A model generated the notes under the pieces. The model saw only the letters and a list, made by a program, of their open reading frames with translations. It was not told the DNA's origin and ran no database searches. DNA of 64,000 bases from Vibrio sp. JPW-9-11-11 (GTDB taxonomy: Bacteria; Pseudomonadota; Gammaproteobacteria; Enterobacterales; Vibrionaceae). Position numbers and translations under genes: made by a program. Shown in pieces: positions 15,928 through 25,763 of this stretch. Every line of letters starts with the position of its first letter. Position 1 is the first letter of the stretch. Location: positions 186,001-250,000 of the forward strand of contig NZ_SZQJ01000036.1 in the NCBI RefSeq assembly GCF_013369335.1, written 5' to 3'.

Positions 15928-16695
15928 ATGTTTCGACTCATCGACGCTTCGTTCGCTATTGATGACAAACCGATTCTCGCTCCCACTAACCTTGAGTTCG
16001 CTCATGGAAAAGTCACCACGTTACTCGGACACAACGGCTGCGGTAAATCCACACTTATCAAACTATTGAGTAGACAAAACCGCCCATCAAGCGGCCAAGT
16101 GCTCTACGGTCTACAACCCGTTGAGACGCTGAATCATCGCGAATTTGCTCACCAAGTGGCGTATTTGCCTCAACACCCACCGATCACCGATGGTGTGACA
16201 GTGCGTGAGCTGGTCTGCTTTGGTCGCTACCCGTGGAAAGGCGCGTTTGGCCGCTACAGCGACAAGGACTACGCAATCGTTGACCAAGCGATTGAAAAAG
16301 TGGGCTTGGACCGATTTTCCGACCGCTTTGTCGCGACCTTATCTGGCGGCGAACGTCAGCGAGCTTGGGTCGCCATGCTCTTAGCCCAACAAAGCCAAAC
16401 CCTGTTGCTCGATGAGCCTACCTCGGCGCTCGACGTCGCACATCAATACGAGTTACTGAGTTTGATTCGCGAGCTAAACCAAAGCCTAGACCTCACGGTG
16501 ATCATGGTGCTGCATGACGTCAATATGGCCGCTAAATTCAGTGATCACTTAATCGCCTTACACTCAGGACAAGTCATCGCACAAGGTACGCCCGCGCAAC
16601 TCATGACTCGCGACACCCTCAATCACATATACGGTATGGAGCTGGCTCTGTTTCCCCACCCGCTAACAGGCCAACCTATCAGCTATATCCCTTAA
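15928..16695 (+). CDS. fhuC: Siderophore ABC importer, ATP-binding protein (FhuC-like)
   Basis: The 255-residue ATPase has Walker A GHNGCGKST, the signature LSGGERQRAW, Walker B TLLLDEPTSALD and a switch histidine in VLHDVNMAA. This is the layout of FecE/FhuC-type ATPases that power uptake of ferric siderophores through the inner membrane. ATG 15928 starts directly at the conserved MFRLIDASF; an upstream TTG at 15916 is less likely. It is the first gene of a three-gene operon with the binding protein and the fused permease. Vibrio counterparts near aerobactin genes have been called VatC or MatC. The symbol fhuC here denotes the family and context. Confidence 0.9.
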   Translation: MFRLIDASFAIDDKPILAPTNLEFAHGKVTTLLGHNGCGKSTLIKLLSRQNRPSSGQVLYGLQPVETLNHREFAHQVAYLPQHPPITDGVTVRELVCFGRYPWKGAFGRYSDKDYAIVDQAIEKVGLDRFSDRFVATLSGGERQRAWVAMLLAQQSQTLLLDEPTSALDVAHQYELLSLIRELNQSLDLTVIMVLHDVNMAAKFSDHLIALHSGQVIAQGTPAQLMTRDTLNHIYGMELALFPHPLTGQPISYIP

Positions 16696-16718
16696 ACCGC
16701 ACCAAAAAGGATTCTGTT

Positions 16719-17618
16719 GTGAAAACATTCTGCTTGATCTTTCTCTCTCTTCTCGCTTTGCCCGTGTCCGCCCTCGATATCGAGCACGAAATGGGCGTCG
16801 CCTCCTTTGAAGTGCCACCGAGCAAGGTGGTGGCTCTAGACTGGGCACTGACAGAAACCGTGTTAAGCCTAGGGGTTGAGCTGCAAGGCGTCGCCGACGT
16901 TGACGGTTACCAACAATGGGTGGTTGAGCCTACACTCAACGCCAACGCGATCAATGTGGGTTCGAGACGTGAACCGAATATTGAGTTGTTGAGCCAGTTG
17001 AAACCTGATGTCATTTTGATAAGCCAACACATGGCGGCGGCTTACCAGGCATTAAACGATATAGCGCCTGTTTTGGTGTTCACCGTATACAATCAAAACA
17101 AACATCCACTCGATTCTGCAGCCTCAATCACTCGTACACTTGGCACCCTGCTTGGCAAAGAGCGCGAAGCGCAGCAAGTAATCGAACAGACCCACCAAGT
17201 GCTTAAAGAAAATGGCCAACGAGTTCGACCTCACGTTGACGACGTCAATGGGCTACTCTTCGCTCGTTTTATCAATGACAAGACATTACGCGTCCACAGC
17301 CAGGGCTCTCTAGCCGATGCCACCATCAAAGCCATGGGTCTGCGCAATGATTGGCAACAACCGACCAACTTATGGGGGTTTACCACCACAGGTATAGAGA
17401 AGTTGGCTGAGCACCAGCAGAGCAAAGTATTGCTGTTTGGTCCATTAAAAGCGGAGCAACGCCAAAGTTTGCAAACCTCGCCACTGTGGCAGGCCATGGC
17501 GTTCACTCGCCGCGATGATGTCTACGAGTTACCGGCGATTTGGACATTTGGCGGGCTAATTGCCGCTCAACGTTTCAGCGATAACATTACCAAGCAGCTA
17601 ACCACACAATCACCATGA
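16719..17618 (+). CDS. fhuD: Siderophore ABC importer, periplasmic binding protein (FhuD-like)
   Basis: The protein has 299 residues with an N-terminal signal peptide (MKTFCLIFLSLLALPVSA, cleavage near residue 18). A helical-backbone binding domain of the FhuD/class III type follows, with VALDWALTETVLSLGV and the NVGSRREPNIELLSQLKPDVIL stretch that marks this group. It should capture ferric aerobactin in the periplasm. It starts with GTG at 16719, supported by AAGG 8 bases upstream. The stop overlaps the permease start by 4 bases (ATGA), so translation is coupled. Selectivity for aerobactin is inferred from the neighbouring iuc genes; other hydroxamates could also be bound. Confidence 0.9.
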   Translation: MKTFCLIFLSLLALPVSALDIEHEMGVASFEVPPSKVVALDWALTETVLSLGVELQGVADVDGYQQWVVEPTLNANAINVGSRREPNIELLSQLKPDVILISQHMAAAYQALNDIAPVLVFTVYNQNKHPLDSAASITRTLGTLLGKEREAQQVIEQTHQVLKENGQRVRPHVDDVNGLLFARFINDKTLRVHSQGSLADATIKAMGLRNDWQQPTNLWGFTTTGIEKLAEHQQSKVLLFGPLKAEQRQSLQTSPLWQAMAFTRRDDVYELPAIWTFGGLIAAQRFSDNITKQLTTQSP

Positions 17619-19612
17619 ACGGTCTTCTTTTAAACTTCGTAAAACCAAGGCACTTCCCCGTCACATCTTGGTTGGTCGCGCTGCTACCGCTGGGTATGAT
17701 TGCACTGCTTATCCACTATACCGCGCCTTACTCGCAAGGGACGGCGCTGGTATGGGATACCCTCTGGCACTTTGACGCCAATAACTATCAACACTTGATT
17801 ACTCACCTAACGTATCTACCGAGACTGAGCGTTGCACTGCTATGTGGCTTTGCCCTCGCCGTGGCGGGCTGCGTGATGCAGTATGTCCTGCGCAATCCCA
17901 TCGCTTCGCCCACCACCTTGGGTGTCGCGTCAGGAGCCGAGCTTGGCATGATCCTTGGTTTACTCATACTCCCATCGGGATGGGAGCTGCCCGGTTTTTT
18001 ACCAGCCTTTGTTGGAGGATGCTTAACGACCGCTTTAGTCTTTGCTTTAAGCGCCACTCGTGGCTTTGCGCCGCTGCATATGCTCTTGGCGGGTATGGTG
18101 GTGAGTCTGTTTATCGGTTCACTCACCACCATGTTAGTGATGCTCCACGAACAAAAGCTGACTAGCGTCTTCGTTTGGGGCAGTGGTGCCCTCAACCAAA
18201 ACGGATGGAACAGTGCCAAGCTCTTGCTGCCACTCATTACCCTACCGACTCTGATGCTACTGCTACTCCAGCGACCGTTGGCCGCCTTGCAGTTTGGCGA
18301 CAACGTCGCTACCTCTTTAGGCGTCAATATCAAGCAGATCAAAGTACTCTGCTTAGGTTTAGCGATTTTTATCACCGCCGCAGTGGTCAGCGAAGTCGGT
18401 TTAATTGGCTTTATTGGTATTGTTGCGCCCGCGATCGCCCGGTTACTCGGCTGTCGACAGTTGGCTGTTCAAATCATCTCCAGTGGCGCGATTGGCGCAT
18501 TGATGCTCTTGACGGTGGATCTCGCAGTGCAGCCGCTGTCTGGCGTCGGAGGAGAGCTGCTACCCACTGGTGCGATGACCGCCTTGATTGGTTCCCCATT
18601 CTTACTTTGGCTTTTACAACGGACCAAGCTGCAATCTCAATTGCGCTCGCGCGATCAACACATTGAACATTATCGCCAAGTGAATTTCAGGTCCATTAGC
18701 TCTGCAATGGTATTTCTTCTGCTAATCAGTACCTTAACTGCACTAGTGGTCGGCCAAGGTCAATATGGTTGGCACCTCACCCTAGACTCACAGCTGTTAC
18801 AGCTTCGCCTGCCTAGAGTGTTAGCGGCGCTGCTGGCAGGGGTAGGTCTAGCGTTTGCGGGAAGCCTCATTCAGCGGATATCAAATAACCCAATGGCGAG
18901 CCCTGAAGTGCTTGGTCTCAGCTCTGGTGCCGCGCTCGCATTAGTACTTGGCAGTCTGCTAGGTATCGCGGTAGAACGTGAGCAACAGATGTTGCTTGGC
19001 ACTGCAGGGGCGCTATCGGTCACCGCGTTGTTGTGGTGGATTGGCCGCAAGCATCAGTTTGCTCCGAGTCAAACCCTATTAACTGGCATCGCATTAAGTG
19101 CCGGGTTCGATGCCCTGCTGCGCATTGCCCTCAGTTCAGGACAAGACAATGCCACCTCACTCCTGACTTGGCTTTCTGGATCAACCTATCTGGTGGCCCA
19201 CTCTGATATCGTGTTACTCACCGTCGGGGTTGGGGTGGTTGCCGCACTCGCCTTAGCACTCAAGCGCTGGGTGGCGATTATCGAGCTCGGCGAAGTGACA
19301 GCCCATAGCTTAGGACTGAGCGCTACCCGCGTGCGTTTAATGCTACTGTTGCTGGTCGCGGCGATGACAACGCTGTGCACCATTGTTATTGGCCCACTGA
19401 GCTTTATCGGTTTACTCGCCCCGCATATGGCGCGTTCACTGCATCAATATCGACCTCAAGCGCAAATGTTAACCGCAGCGCTACTCGGTGCGATTGTTAT
19501 GGTTTGGGCCGACTGGTTAGGGCGTAACCTGTGGTTTCCATGGCAATTTCCGGCGGGTTTACTCGCTTCATTGATCGGCGGTGGCTATTTTCTCTATCTC
19601 ATGCGTCGCTAA
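17615..19612 (+). CDS. fhuB: Siderophore ABC importer, fused permease (FhuB-like)
   Basis: The 665-residue protein consists of two FecCD-type permease domains in tandem, each with about ten helices (roughly residues 15-330 and 345-660). Both halves keep the GLIGFIGIVAPAIAR / GPLSFIGLLAPHMAR segment that docks with the ATPase, and a PRxxxALLxGxxLAxxG entry motif. The length equals that of E. coli FhuB (about 660), where both permease halves are also fused. It carries the ferric siderophore through the inner membrane with the FhuC- and FhuD-like partners. It overlaps the upstream gene by 4 bases. A weak hairpin follows at 19623. Confidence 0.92.
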   Translation: MNGLLLNFVKPRHFPVTSWLVALLPLGMIALLIHYTAPYSQGTALVWDTLWHFDANNYQHLITHLTYLPRLSVALLCGFALAVAGCVMQYVLRNPIASPTTLGVASGAELGMILGLLILPSGWELPGFLPAFVGGCLTTALVFALSATRGFAPLHMLLAGMVVSLFIGSLTTMLVMLHEQKLTSVFVWGSGALNQNGWNSAKLLLPLITLPTLMLLLLQRPLAALQFGDNVATSLGVNIKQIKVLCLGLAIFITAAVVSEVGLIGFIGIVAPAIARLLGCRQLAVQIISSGAIGALMLLTVDLAVQPLSGVGGELLPTGAMTALIGSPFLLWLLQRTKLQSQLRSRDQHIEHYRQVNFRSISSAMVFLLLISTLTALVVGQGQYGWHLTLDSQLLQLRLPRVLAALLAGVGLAFAGSLIQRISNNPMASPEVLGLSSGAALALVLGSLLGIAVEREQQMLLGTAGALSVTALLWWIGRKHQFAPSQTLLTGIALSAGFDALLRIALSSGQDNATSLLTWLSGSTYLVAHSDIVLLTVGVGVVAALALALKRWVAIIELGEVTAHSLGLSATRVRLMLLLLVAAMTTLCTIVIGPLSFIGLLAPHMARSLHQYRPQAQMLTAALLGAIVMVWADWLGRNLWFPWQFPAGLLASLIGGGYFLYLMRR

Positions 19613-19622
19613 CACGCCGATA

Positions 19623-19653
19623 TTCGGAAGGTAACATTCGTTCACCTTCCGAA
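19623..19653 (+). terminator. Hairpin after the importer operon
   Basis: Arms 19623-19632 and 19644-19653 form a perfect 10-base-pair stem with an 11-base loop, 10 bases after the fhuB stop. No T-run follows, so it may be a weak terminator or an mRNA-stabilising hairpin. Confidence 0.45.
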
Positions 19654-19733
19654 AATAACCCTTTGATTAATAAGTCTAATTACATTCCTGACAATAAATT
19701 TGCCTAAAACACCAAAAACCAGTTGATCATACG

Positions 19734-19752
19734 AATGATAATAATTAGCATT
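19734..19752 (+). promoter_or_regulatory. Fur box of the iucABCD-iutA operon
   Basis: TGATAATAATTAGCA (19736-19750) fits the 7-1-7 Fur palindrome TGATAAT-N-ATTATCA with one mismatch. It lies about 40 bases before iucA, a position that would block transcription when iron is plentiful. Confidence 0.85.
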
Positions 19753-19790
19753 CTCTCGTCAGTTTAGTTAATAACATAACGAGAAAGAAA

Positions 19791-21587
19791 ATGAATCGTA
19801 ACAACGATCGGCTTAACCTCGAGAACGCCACCAATCTGGTCAATACAAACCAACCAGCTATTGCTTGTTTTCTCAACTCCTTAGCCCGAGAAAGTCACTC
19901 TGTTCAACTGTTGTGCCACCAAGGTGGTGAGCACATTTATCAGCTTAGCTTATCAGGCGAGCGCACCATTCATATTCCTCTTAGCTACTACTCCAGCTTA
20001 GGCAGCCATGAGTACCGTTTACCGGCTTTATTACTCAATCAGCAAGGTGTCGAGACCCTAACGCCCGAACAATTAATCAGTTGTATTGTCAATGAACCGG
20101 CGCTGGTCGGTGTCGTCAGCGACGCGCAAAAGCAGACCTTCATCAAGCGTGTGCTCGAAAGCCAACGTAACACCCAGCAAGCCATTGAACATTCGCCATA
20201 CCAGCAGCGTTTGTTTAACGCTCAGCTCGACTTCAAGACCGCAGAGCAAGGCCTTTTGATTGGTCACTCATTCCACCCGGCTCCTAAGAGTCGTGAGCAG
20301 TTCACTCTAACCGATGCGAAACGCTTCTCTCCTGAACTTGGTGGCAAGTTCAAATTGGTGTGGCTTGCCATCAATCAAGATATTGTCATCACCGGCAGTT
20401 CTGCTGGCGTCGATTTTGACCAGCGCCTTAATACGCTCGTGGCGCACGATGTCACTTTAACCCAAGCGTTAAAAGACGCCGCACAGCAAGGCAAAACTCT
20501 GCTGCCCGTTCACCCGTGGCAATGGCACGTAATGGCAGATAATCCGTCGATCAAAGGCTATATCGCCACCAAGCAGATAGAGAACCTCGGTCAGATAGGC
20601 GCGACTTGGTATCCCACTTCATCGACCCGTTCCCTTTACGCCCCAAGCCTGCCTTACATGTTGAAGTTTTCGTTGAGCGTCAAACTGACCAACTCCATCC
20701 GCAACCTGTCACTCAAGGAAGTCGTGCGTGGTACTCGTCTCAACGACTTATTTCAGGCACCTTCGTTAGCCAACCTACTTGGCAATGGCCAAGGTTTCCA
20801 ACTCATGCAAGAGCCTGCGTTTATGGGAATTCGGGATCTGAGCGGCGAGATCATTGACGAGAGTCTTGTGGCATTTAGAGACAATCCGCTCATGGACACT
20901 CCAGAGCAAGAAGCGGTGGTTTTGGCGACCTTAACCCAACAAAATCCGTATGGCGGTAGCAGTCTTGTTGCACAGCGTATTAAGTATTACGCCGAGCAGC
21001 AAAACATCACCACCGACGATGCCGCTATTCGCTGGTTCGACGCCTACTGCCGTCACGCCGTGGTGCCCCTATTCGATTTACAAGCCAACTGGGGCATTGT
21101 TTTTCTTGCCCATCAGCAGAATATAGTGATGCAGTTAGATCAAGGCTTACCGATTGGGATGTACTATCGCGACTGCCAAGGGACAGGTTACACCGACCTC
21201 GCTTTCAGCCTGCTCGGCGACCAACTTGGTAGCGACAAGCACACACTAGAAAACTACTGGAACCAAGATAAAGTCCGCCGTTATTTCGCTTACTACTTGA
21301 TCATCAATTCCACTTTCAACGTTATTTCCGCGATAAGTGCTCACTTGAACGTTGAAGAAGCGCACCTGATCCAAGTGTTGCACCATCACCTAGCCACTCT
21401 GCTAGCTAGTGGCGTGAGAGACGATGAATGTCTTCGCTATGTCTTGAGCAGTGACGCGTTATGTTGCAAAGGGAACTTTTTCTGCTATCTGCAAAACTTT
21501 AACGAGAACTCAATTCCTGACCCCGCGGTGATCTATTTCGATCTGACCAATCCTTTGGCCAACGTCGAGGAACCAACCTATGCCTGA
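19791..21587 (+). CDS. iucA: Aerobactin synthase subunit IucA
   Basis: The protein has 598 residues and belongs to the IucA/IucC family of NRPS-independent siderophore synthetases. Family segments seen include GHSFHPAPKSR, LLPVHPWQWHVM, a SSTRSLY stretch and the later LVSHQ-type region. IucA condenses citrate with N6-acetyl-N6-hydroxylysine, using ATP to form the citryl adenylate. It is the first gene of iucA-iucB-iucC-iucD-iutA, which assigns it as IucA rather than IucC. GAGAAAG precedes ATG 19791. The last 8 bases overlap iucB. A Fur box lies directly upstream. Confidence 0.94.
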   Translation: MNRNNDRLNLENATNLVNTNQPAIACFLNSLARESHSVQLLCHQGGEHIYQLSLSGERTIHIPLSYYSSLGSHEYRLPALLLNQQGVETLTPEQLISCIVNEPALVGVVSDAQKQTFIKRVLESQRNTQQAIEHSPYQQRLFNAQLDFKTAEQGLLIGHSFHPAPKSREQFTLTDAKRFSPELGGKFKLVWLAINQDIVITGSSAGVDFDQRLNTLVAHDVTLTQALKDAAQQGKTLLPVHPWQWHVMADNPSIKGYIATKQIENLGQIGATWYPTSSTRSLYAPSLPYMLKFSLSVKLTNSIRNLSLKEVVRGTRLNDLFQAPSLANLLGNGQGFQLMQEPAFMGIRDLSGEIIDESLVAFRDNPLMDTPEQEAVVLATLTQQNPYGGSSLVAQRIKYYAEQQNITTDDAAIRWFDAYCRHAVVPLFDLQANWGIVFLAHQQNIVMQLDQGLPIGMYYRDCQGTGYTDLAFSLLGDQLGSDKHTLENYWNQDKVRRYFAYYLIINSTFNVISAISAHLNVEEAHLIQVLHHHLATLLASGVRDDECLRYVLSSDALCCKGNFFCYLQNFNENSIPDPAVIYFDLTNPLANVEEPTYA

Positions 21588-22497
21588 GTTTAATACCTTT
21601 ATTTACCACGCCCAGCCACACGCCACGGTGGAGATCACCTTACACGCGAGCGATTTGATTTGCTCTGAAATCGGCGATCAGTTAGTGCGTGAACTGGACC
21701 AACTGTTTAGCCAGCAGAAAACGCTCGCGGCGTGCCGCGTTATCAGCTCAGACCATGACGTTATGCGCTGGATAGAAACTTTGCTGCCGCTGGCCGATGA
21801 GCAGGTAACCCGTCAAGCTTTTTACCAATTGCCGCTGGTTTGGCATCAACACAAACCATCAAGCGGCTTCCCGCAGTGTTTAGTTCAGTCCAATCCAAAC
21901 TACCGCCACCACCCTTTGCGCCCGCCTATGCCACACGGCCAGGTGTATCAAAGGTACGAGAGTGATATCGAGCAAAACGTCAGTTTTCGACTGTTCGATA
22001 TGAACACCGACCTCGAGCGCTTTACTCGCTGGATGAATGACCCACGCGTCGCACAATTTTGGGAGCAGGCGTGGAGTCAAGAAAAGCTAGCTGAGTTTGT
22101 TCAGCAGCGCCTCGCGGATCCACACCTAATTCCTTTGATTGGTGAGTTTAACGGCGAAGCGTTTGGTTACATTGAAGCCTATTGGGTCGCTGAGGACAGG
22201 CTCAGCCCGTATTACGATGTGCAACCCTTCGACCGCGGCATTCACCTGCTAGTAGGAGAACCGTCGTTCCGTGGCCCCAAGTTTTTCAATGCTTGGATGA
22301 AAGCGATCAGCCACTATCTCTTTATTGATGATGTACGCACCAATCGCATCGTGCTCGAACCTCGCTGCGACAACGAACGTTTGTTCAATCGTATTTTACC
22401 CATCGGCTATCGCAAATGCTTTGAATTTAACTTCCCGCATAAACGCTCTGCTTTATTGATGTTAGAGCGTGACACCTTCTTTACGGAGCAGTGGTAA
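21580..22497 (+). CDS. iucB: N6-hydroxylysine O-acetyltransferase IucB
   Basis: The 305-residue protein ends in a GNAT domain of the siderophore acetyltransferase type (AlcB/IucB). That domain includes FDMNTDLERFTRWMNDPRVA, FGYIEAYWVAEDR and a C-terminal GYRKCFEFNFPHKRSALLML segment. IucB acetylates N6-hydroxylysine with acetyl-CoA to give the hydroxamate used by IucA and IucC. The N-terminal 130 residues are the usual poorly conserved extension. It overlaps iucA by 8 bases, and its TAA stop shares a base with the iucC start (TAATG), so the three genes are translationally linked. The length is close to the E. coli protein (about 315). Confidence 0.93.
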   Translation: MPEFNTFIYHAQPHATVEITLHASDLICSEIGDQLVRELDQLFSQQKTLAACRVISSDHDVMRWIETLLPLADEQVTRQAFYQLPLVWHQHKPSSGFPQCLVQSNPNYRHHPLRPPMPHGQVYQRYESDIEQNVSFRLFDMNTDLERFTRWMNDPRVAQFWEQAWSQEKLAEFVQQRLADPHLIPLIGEFNGEAFGYIEAYWVAEDRLSPYYDVQPFDRGIHLLVGEPSFRGPKFFNAWMKAISHYLFIDDVRTNRIVLEPRCDNERLFNRILPIGYRKCFEFNFPHKRSALLMLERDTFFTEQW

Positions 22498-24272
22498 TGG
22501 AACAACTAGCACTCCATCAATTCTGGTCGATCGCCAACCAGAAAATGGTAGCCAAGATTCTCAGTGAGTTTGCCTATGAGCAAGCGTTTAAATTTGAAAC
22601 GACCGAGCTAGGCTACCAACTCACGCTAGACAACGGTACACGCTACCGTTTCTCGGGCGAAGCGAACATTTGGGGCCAAGTGCTGATTGACCCTCAATCG
22701 ATCTACCGCGAGTCAAAAACCGAGACTGAGCAGCCGTTAAGTGCAGCGCTATTAATGCGCGACTTACAAACGCTACTCAATATGCCAGACGACGCCTTTG
22801 CCGAGCATCTGGAAGACTTGAATGCGACGTTGCTCGGTGACTGCAAACTCATGCAAAGTAAACAGTCGATGACAGCGCGCGATTTGGCGATGCTGCCGTG
22901 TGAGCAGCAACAGACTTACTTTGATGGACACCCCAAATTTGCCTTTAACAAGGGGCGCCGAGGCTGGGGAAGCCATGACTTAAACTTATATGCACCAGAG
23001 TCACAGCGCCCATTTCAGCTCGGCTGGGTGGCGGTTCATCGCACTATTGTTCAGCTCGCGACGAACGACAGTGTCAACTGGCCGCAACTGGTACAAGCTT
23101 GTATGTCTGAGCAGGATAGTCGTCAGCTCGATAGCACACTGGCCGCGTTTAACGTCGATATCCAAGACTATCATTATCTGCCCGTCCACCCTTGGCAGTG
23201 GAACAACAAGCTTTCGCTGCTATTTGTACGCGAGTTGGCAGAAAAACAGTTGGTGTACTTAGGTGAAGTCGGTGATGAGTTTCTGCCCCAGTTGTCGCTG
23301 CGCACGCTGAGCAATGTCACCCGACCACATCATTATGACATTAAACTGCCATTAACCATCATGAACACCTCCTGTTATCGAGGTATTCCTGGGCGCTATA
23401 TCCTTGCCGGGCCTACGGCTTCAGATTGGATAGACACAGTGTTTAAAACCGACTCGTTGTTGGTTGAAAAACAAGCCGAGGTACTGCAAGAACCAGCAGC
23501 GGCGTTTGCTGCGCAAGCTGACTACGCCTTGCTAGCAAACGCGCCGTATCGTTACCACGAACTGTTAGGCGTGATTTGGCGAGAATCGGCGGTGTCTAAG
23601 CTTAAACACAACGAGCACGCTATTTTAATGGCGGCGCTGATGGAAACCGACCTTAACGGTCAACCGCTAATTGCTGAGTATATTCAGGCGTCCGGCCTGA
23701 GCATCGACGCCTGGCTAAGCCAGTTATTCGACGCTGTGGTGATTCCTTACTACCACTTGCTATGTAAGTACGGCGTCTCTCTGATCGCGCACGGACAAAA
23801 CGTCACCTTAGTATTAGAGAACAACGCGCCAAAGCGCATTCTGCTCAAAGATTTCCAAGGCGATATGCGCTTAGTGAGCAGCGACTATCCAGAGCAAAGC
23901 TCGCTCGCTGAACGCGTCAAAGAGGTCACGGTTCGGTTAGATGAATCCTTGATCATTCATGATCTGCAAACCGGGCACTTTGTTACCACGCTACGTTTTA
24001 TTTCACCCTTAGTCGCCAAGTTGGGCTTCTCTGAGCAGCGATTCTATCGCTTGCTTGGCGAAAGGCTTAAAGCTTACATGGCGACTCACAGTGACTATCA
24101 ACACAGGTTTAAACAATTTGATCTGTTCAAACCGAGAATTTTACGCATCGGACTTAACTTGGCCAAGTTTCGCCACAGCACCGATGCCAGCGCGTCGCGC
24201 ATGCTACCAGATATGGATGACATGCTAGATAACCCGCTGGTGAAGGCGCTCGAGACCGACGCCAACCGCTAA
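22497..24272 (+). CDS. iucC: Aerobactin synthase IucC
   Basis: This 591-residue protein is the second IucA/IucC-family synthetase of the operon. It has GHPKFAFNKGRRGWG, the LPVHPWQWN motif, SLRTLSNVTRPHHYDIKLPL and LIAHGQNVTLVLEN, all typical of IucC. It adds the second acetyl-hydroxylysine to the citrate intermediate and so finishes aerobactin. The start is the ATG at 22497, with GGAG 8 bases upstream; a GTG two codons earlier is possible. It overlaps the iucB stop by one base. A 65-base gap precedes iucD, with no terminator in it. Confidence 0.94.
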   Translation: MEQLALHQFWSIANQKMVAKILSEFAYEQAFKFETTELGYQLTLDNGTRYRFSGEANIWGQVLIDPQSIYRESKTETEQPLSAALLMRDLQTLLNMPDDAFAEHLEDLNATLLGDCKLMQSKQSMTARDLAMLPCEQQQTYFDGHPKFAFNKGRRGWGSHDLNLYAPESQRPFQLGWVAVHRTIVQLATNDSVNWPQLVQACMSEQDSRQLDSTLAAFNVDIQDYHYLPVHPWQWNNKLSLLFVRELAEKQLVYLGEVGDEFLPQLSLRTLSNVTRPHHYDIKLPLTIMNTSCYRGIPGRYILAGPTASDWIDTVFKTDSLLVEKQAEVLQEPAAAFAAQADYALLANAPYRYHELLGVIWRESAVSKLKHNEHAILMAALMETDLNGQPLIAEYIQASGLSIDAWLSQLFDAVVIPYYHLLCKYGVSLIAHGQNVTLVLENNAPKRILLKDFQGDMRLVSSDYPEQSSLAERVKEVTVRLDESLIIHDLQTGHFVTTLRFISPLVAKLGFSEQRFYRLLGERLKAYMATHSDYQHRFKQFDLFKPRILRIGLNLAKFRHSTDASASRMLPDMDDMLDNPLVKALETDANR

Positions 24273-24337
24273 CCACTTCATAACTATAACTTTAGCGCTC
24301 CGTTAAGCCGCTTATAACCAAGAAAAGGACTGTTCTT

Positions 24338-25648
24338 ATGGAACACACTAACAACGTCAAACTAGACCTCGCCGGCGTCGGCGTCGGCCCTTTTAACCTC
24401 AGTGTGGCCGCGCTACTTGCTGATACCCCCCAAATCAACGCTCGTTTCTTCGAAAGCCGAGACAGTTTTGCATGGCACCCCGGGTTACTGTTAGATAACA
24501 CCCACATGCAAACCATGTTTTTGAAAGACTTAGTCACAGCGGTCAATCCACAAAGTCGTTACTCGTTTCTCAACTACCTGGTGCAAAACAAAAAGTTCTA
24601 CCGCTTCTTGTCCGCAGAGCTGCAGTGCATTAGTCGTCATGAGTTTTCTGACTATCTCGCTTGGGCGGCCCACCAGCTAGACAATGTTCAATTCTCGACC
24701 CAAGTGGAACAGGTCGAATACGATGGTAGCGCCTTTACTCTGCATACCAGCCAAGGCCGCTACCAAGCCAATAACCTCTGTATCGGTACAGGTAAAGTTC
24801 CTAGTGTGCCCGATTGTGCCAAGCCGCATATCGGCGAACGGGTGTTCCACGCCGCCGAAATGGGATTGAAACAGCGCGACTTTAGCGGAAAACGCGTCAT
24901 GATCATTGGTGGTGGTCAAAGCGGTGCCGATATTTTCATCAACGCGCTACAACATAAATGGGGTAAACCCAAGTCTCTTGACTGGCTGTCGCGCCGCTCT
25001 AACTATCAACCACTTGATGAAGCTGCGTTCACCAATGAGTTCTTTACTCCCGATTACGTCAATGCGTTTGTCAACTTATCTCCTCAAGTGAAACAACAAG
25101 AAGTGGCCCAGCAAAAACTTACATCGGATGGCATCACCCAAAAAGCGCTCCTGACGATTTATCAAGAGCTCTACCACAGATTTGACGTGCTTAAAGAAGA
25201 GAAATGGGTACGCCTGCTGCCACATCGCACCTTGAATCAAATCAGCGCACAAGCCAATGGATTTAACCTCACCGCCAGCAACGCGCTAGGTCAATGCTTA
25301 GAAACGCATCAAGCAGACATCGTTATCTTAGCAACCGGATTTCAAGCCCCTTACCCTGCTTGTTTGAACGAGATTTTGCCACTGTTCGATCTCGACGCGC
25401 ACCACCGCTACCAGATGACGCCAGATTTTGAGATCCAGTGGGAAGGCCAGCAGCGCAATAAGATTTTCGCTGTGAATGCCGGAATGCATACCCATGGCAT
25501 CGCCGAACCACAGTTGAGTTTGATGGCGTGGCGCAGTGCTCGAATCATCAACCGTCTGGCAGGCGAAGCCATTTTCGACACTGAGTCTGGTCAAGGCATG
25601 ATCGACTGGCTGTCGCCGAGTGCAATGGTCGAGAAGTTGGTCGCCTAA
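24338..25648 (+). CDS. iucD: L-lysine N6-monooxygenase IucD
   Basis: This 436-residue flavoprotein belongs to the N-hydroxylating monooxygenases. It has the FAD-binding GVGVGPFNLSVAALL near the N-terminus, the HPGLLLDNTHMQTMFLKDLV block, the NADPH-binding GGGQSGAD, and the late ATGFQ motif. It hydroxylates the side-chain amine of lysine, the first step of aerobactin synthesis. AAGGA stands 8 bases before ATG 24338. The distal position in iucABCD matches other aerobactin loci. Confidence 0.95.
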   Translation: MEHTNNVKLDLAGVGVGPFNLSVAALLADTPQINARFFESRDSFAWHPGLLLDNTHMQTMFLKDLVTAVNPQSRYSFLNYLVQNKKFYRFLSAELQCISRHEFSDYLAWAAHQLDNVQFSTQVEQVEYDGSAFTLHTSQGRYQANNLCIGTGKVPSVPDCAKPHIGERVFHAAEMGLKQRDFSGKRVMIIGGGQSGADIFINALQHKWGKPKSLDWLSRRSNYQPLDEAAFTNEFFTPDYVNAFVNLSPQVKQQEVAQQKLTSDGITQKALLTIYQELYHRFDVLKEEKWVRLLPHRTLNQISAQANGFNLTASNALGQCLETHQADIVILATGFQAPYPACLNEILPLFDLDAHHRYQMTPDFEIQWEGQQRNKIFAVNAGMHTHGIAEPQLSLMAWRSARIINRLAGEAIFDTESGQGMIDWLSPSAMVEKLVA

Positions 25649-25763
25649 ACCCTTTTTTGTCACTGACCGTCACTGGTGAGTGACATTTACCCCGCCCAAG
25701 AAAGACAGTGGTTGTCTATTCACCACTGAAGGGCTAATTACGACAAGAAACATAGAGAAGAAA

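Noticed and set aside
17803..18375. A 190-residue open frame on the minus strand inside the FhuB-like gene.
   Set aside because: It is wholly antisense to a conserved permease, has no ribosome site, and its low-complexity composition mirrors the permease codons.
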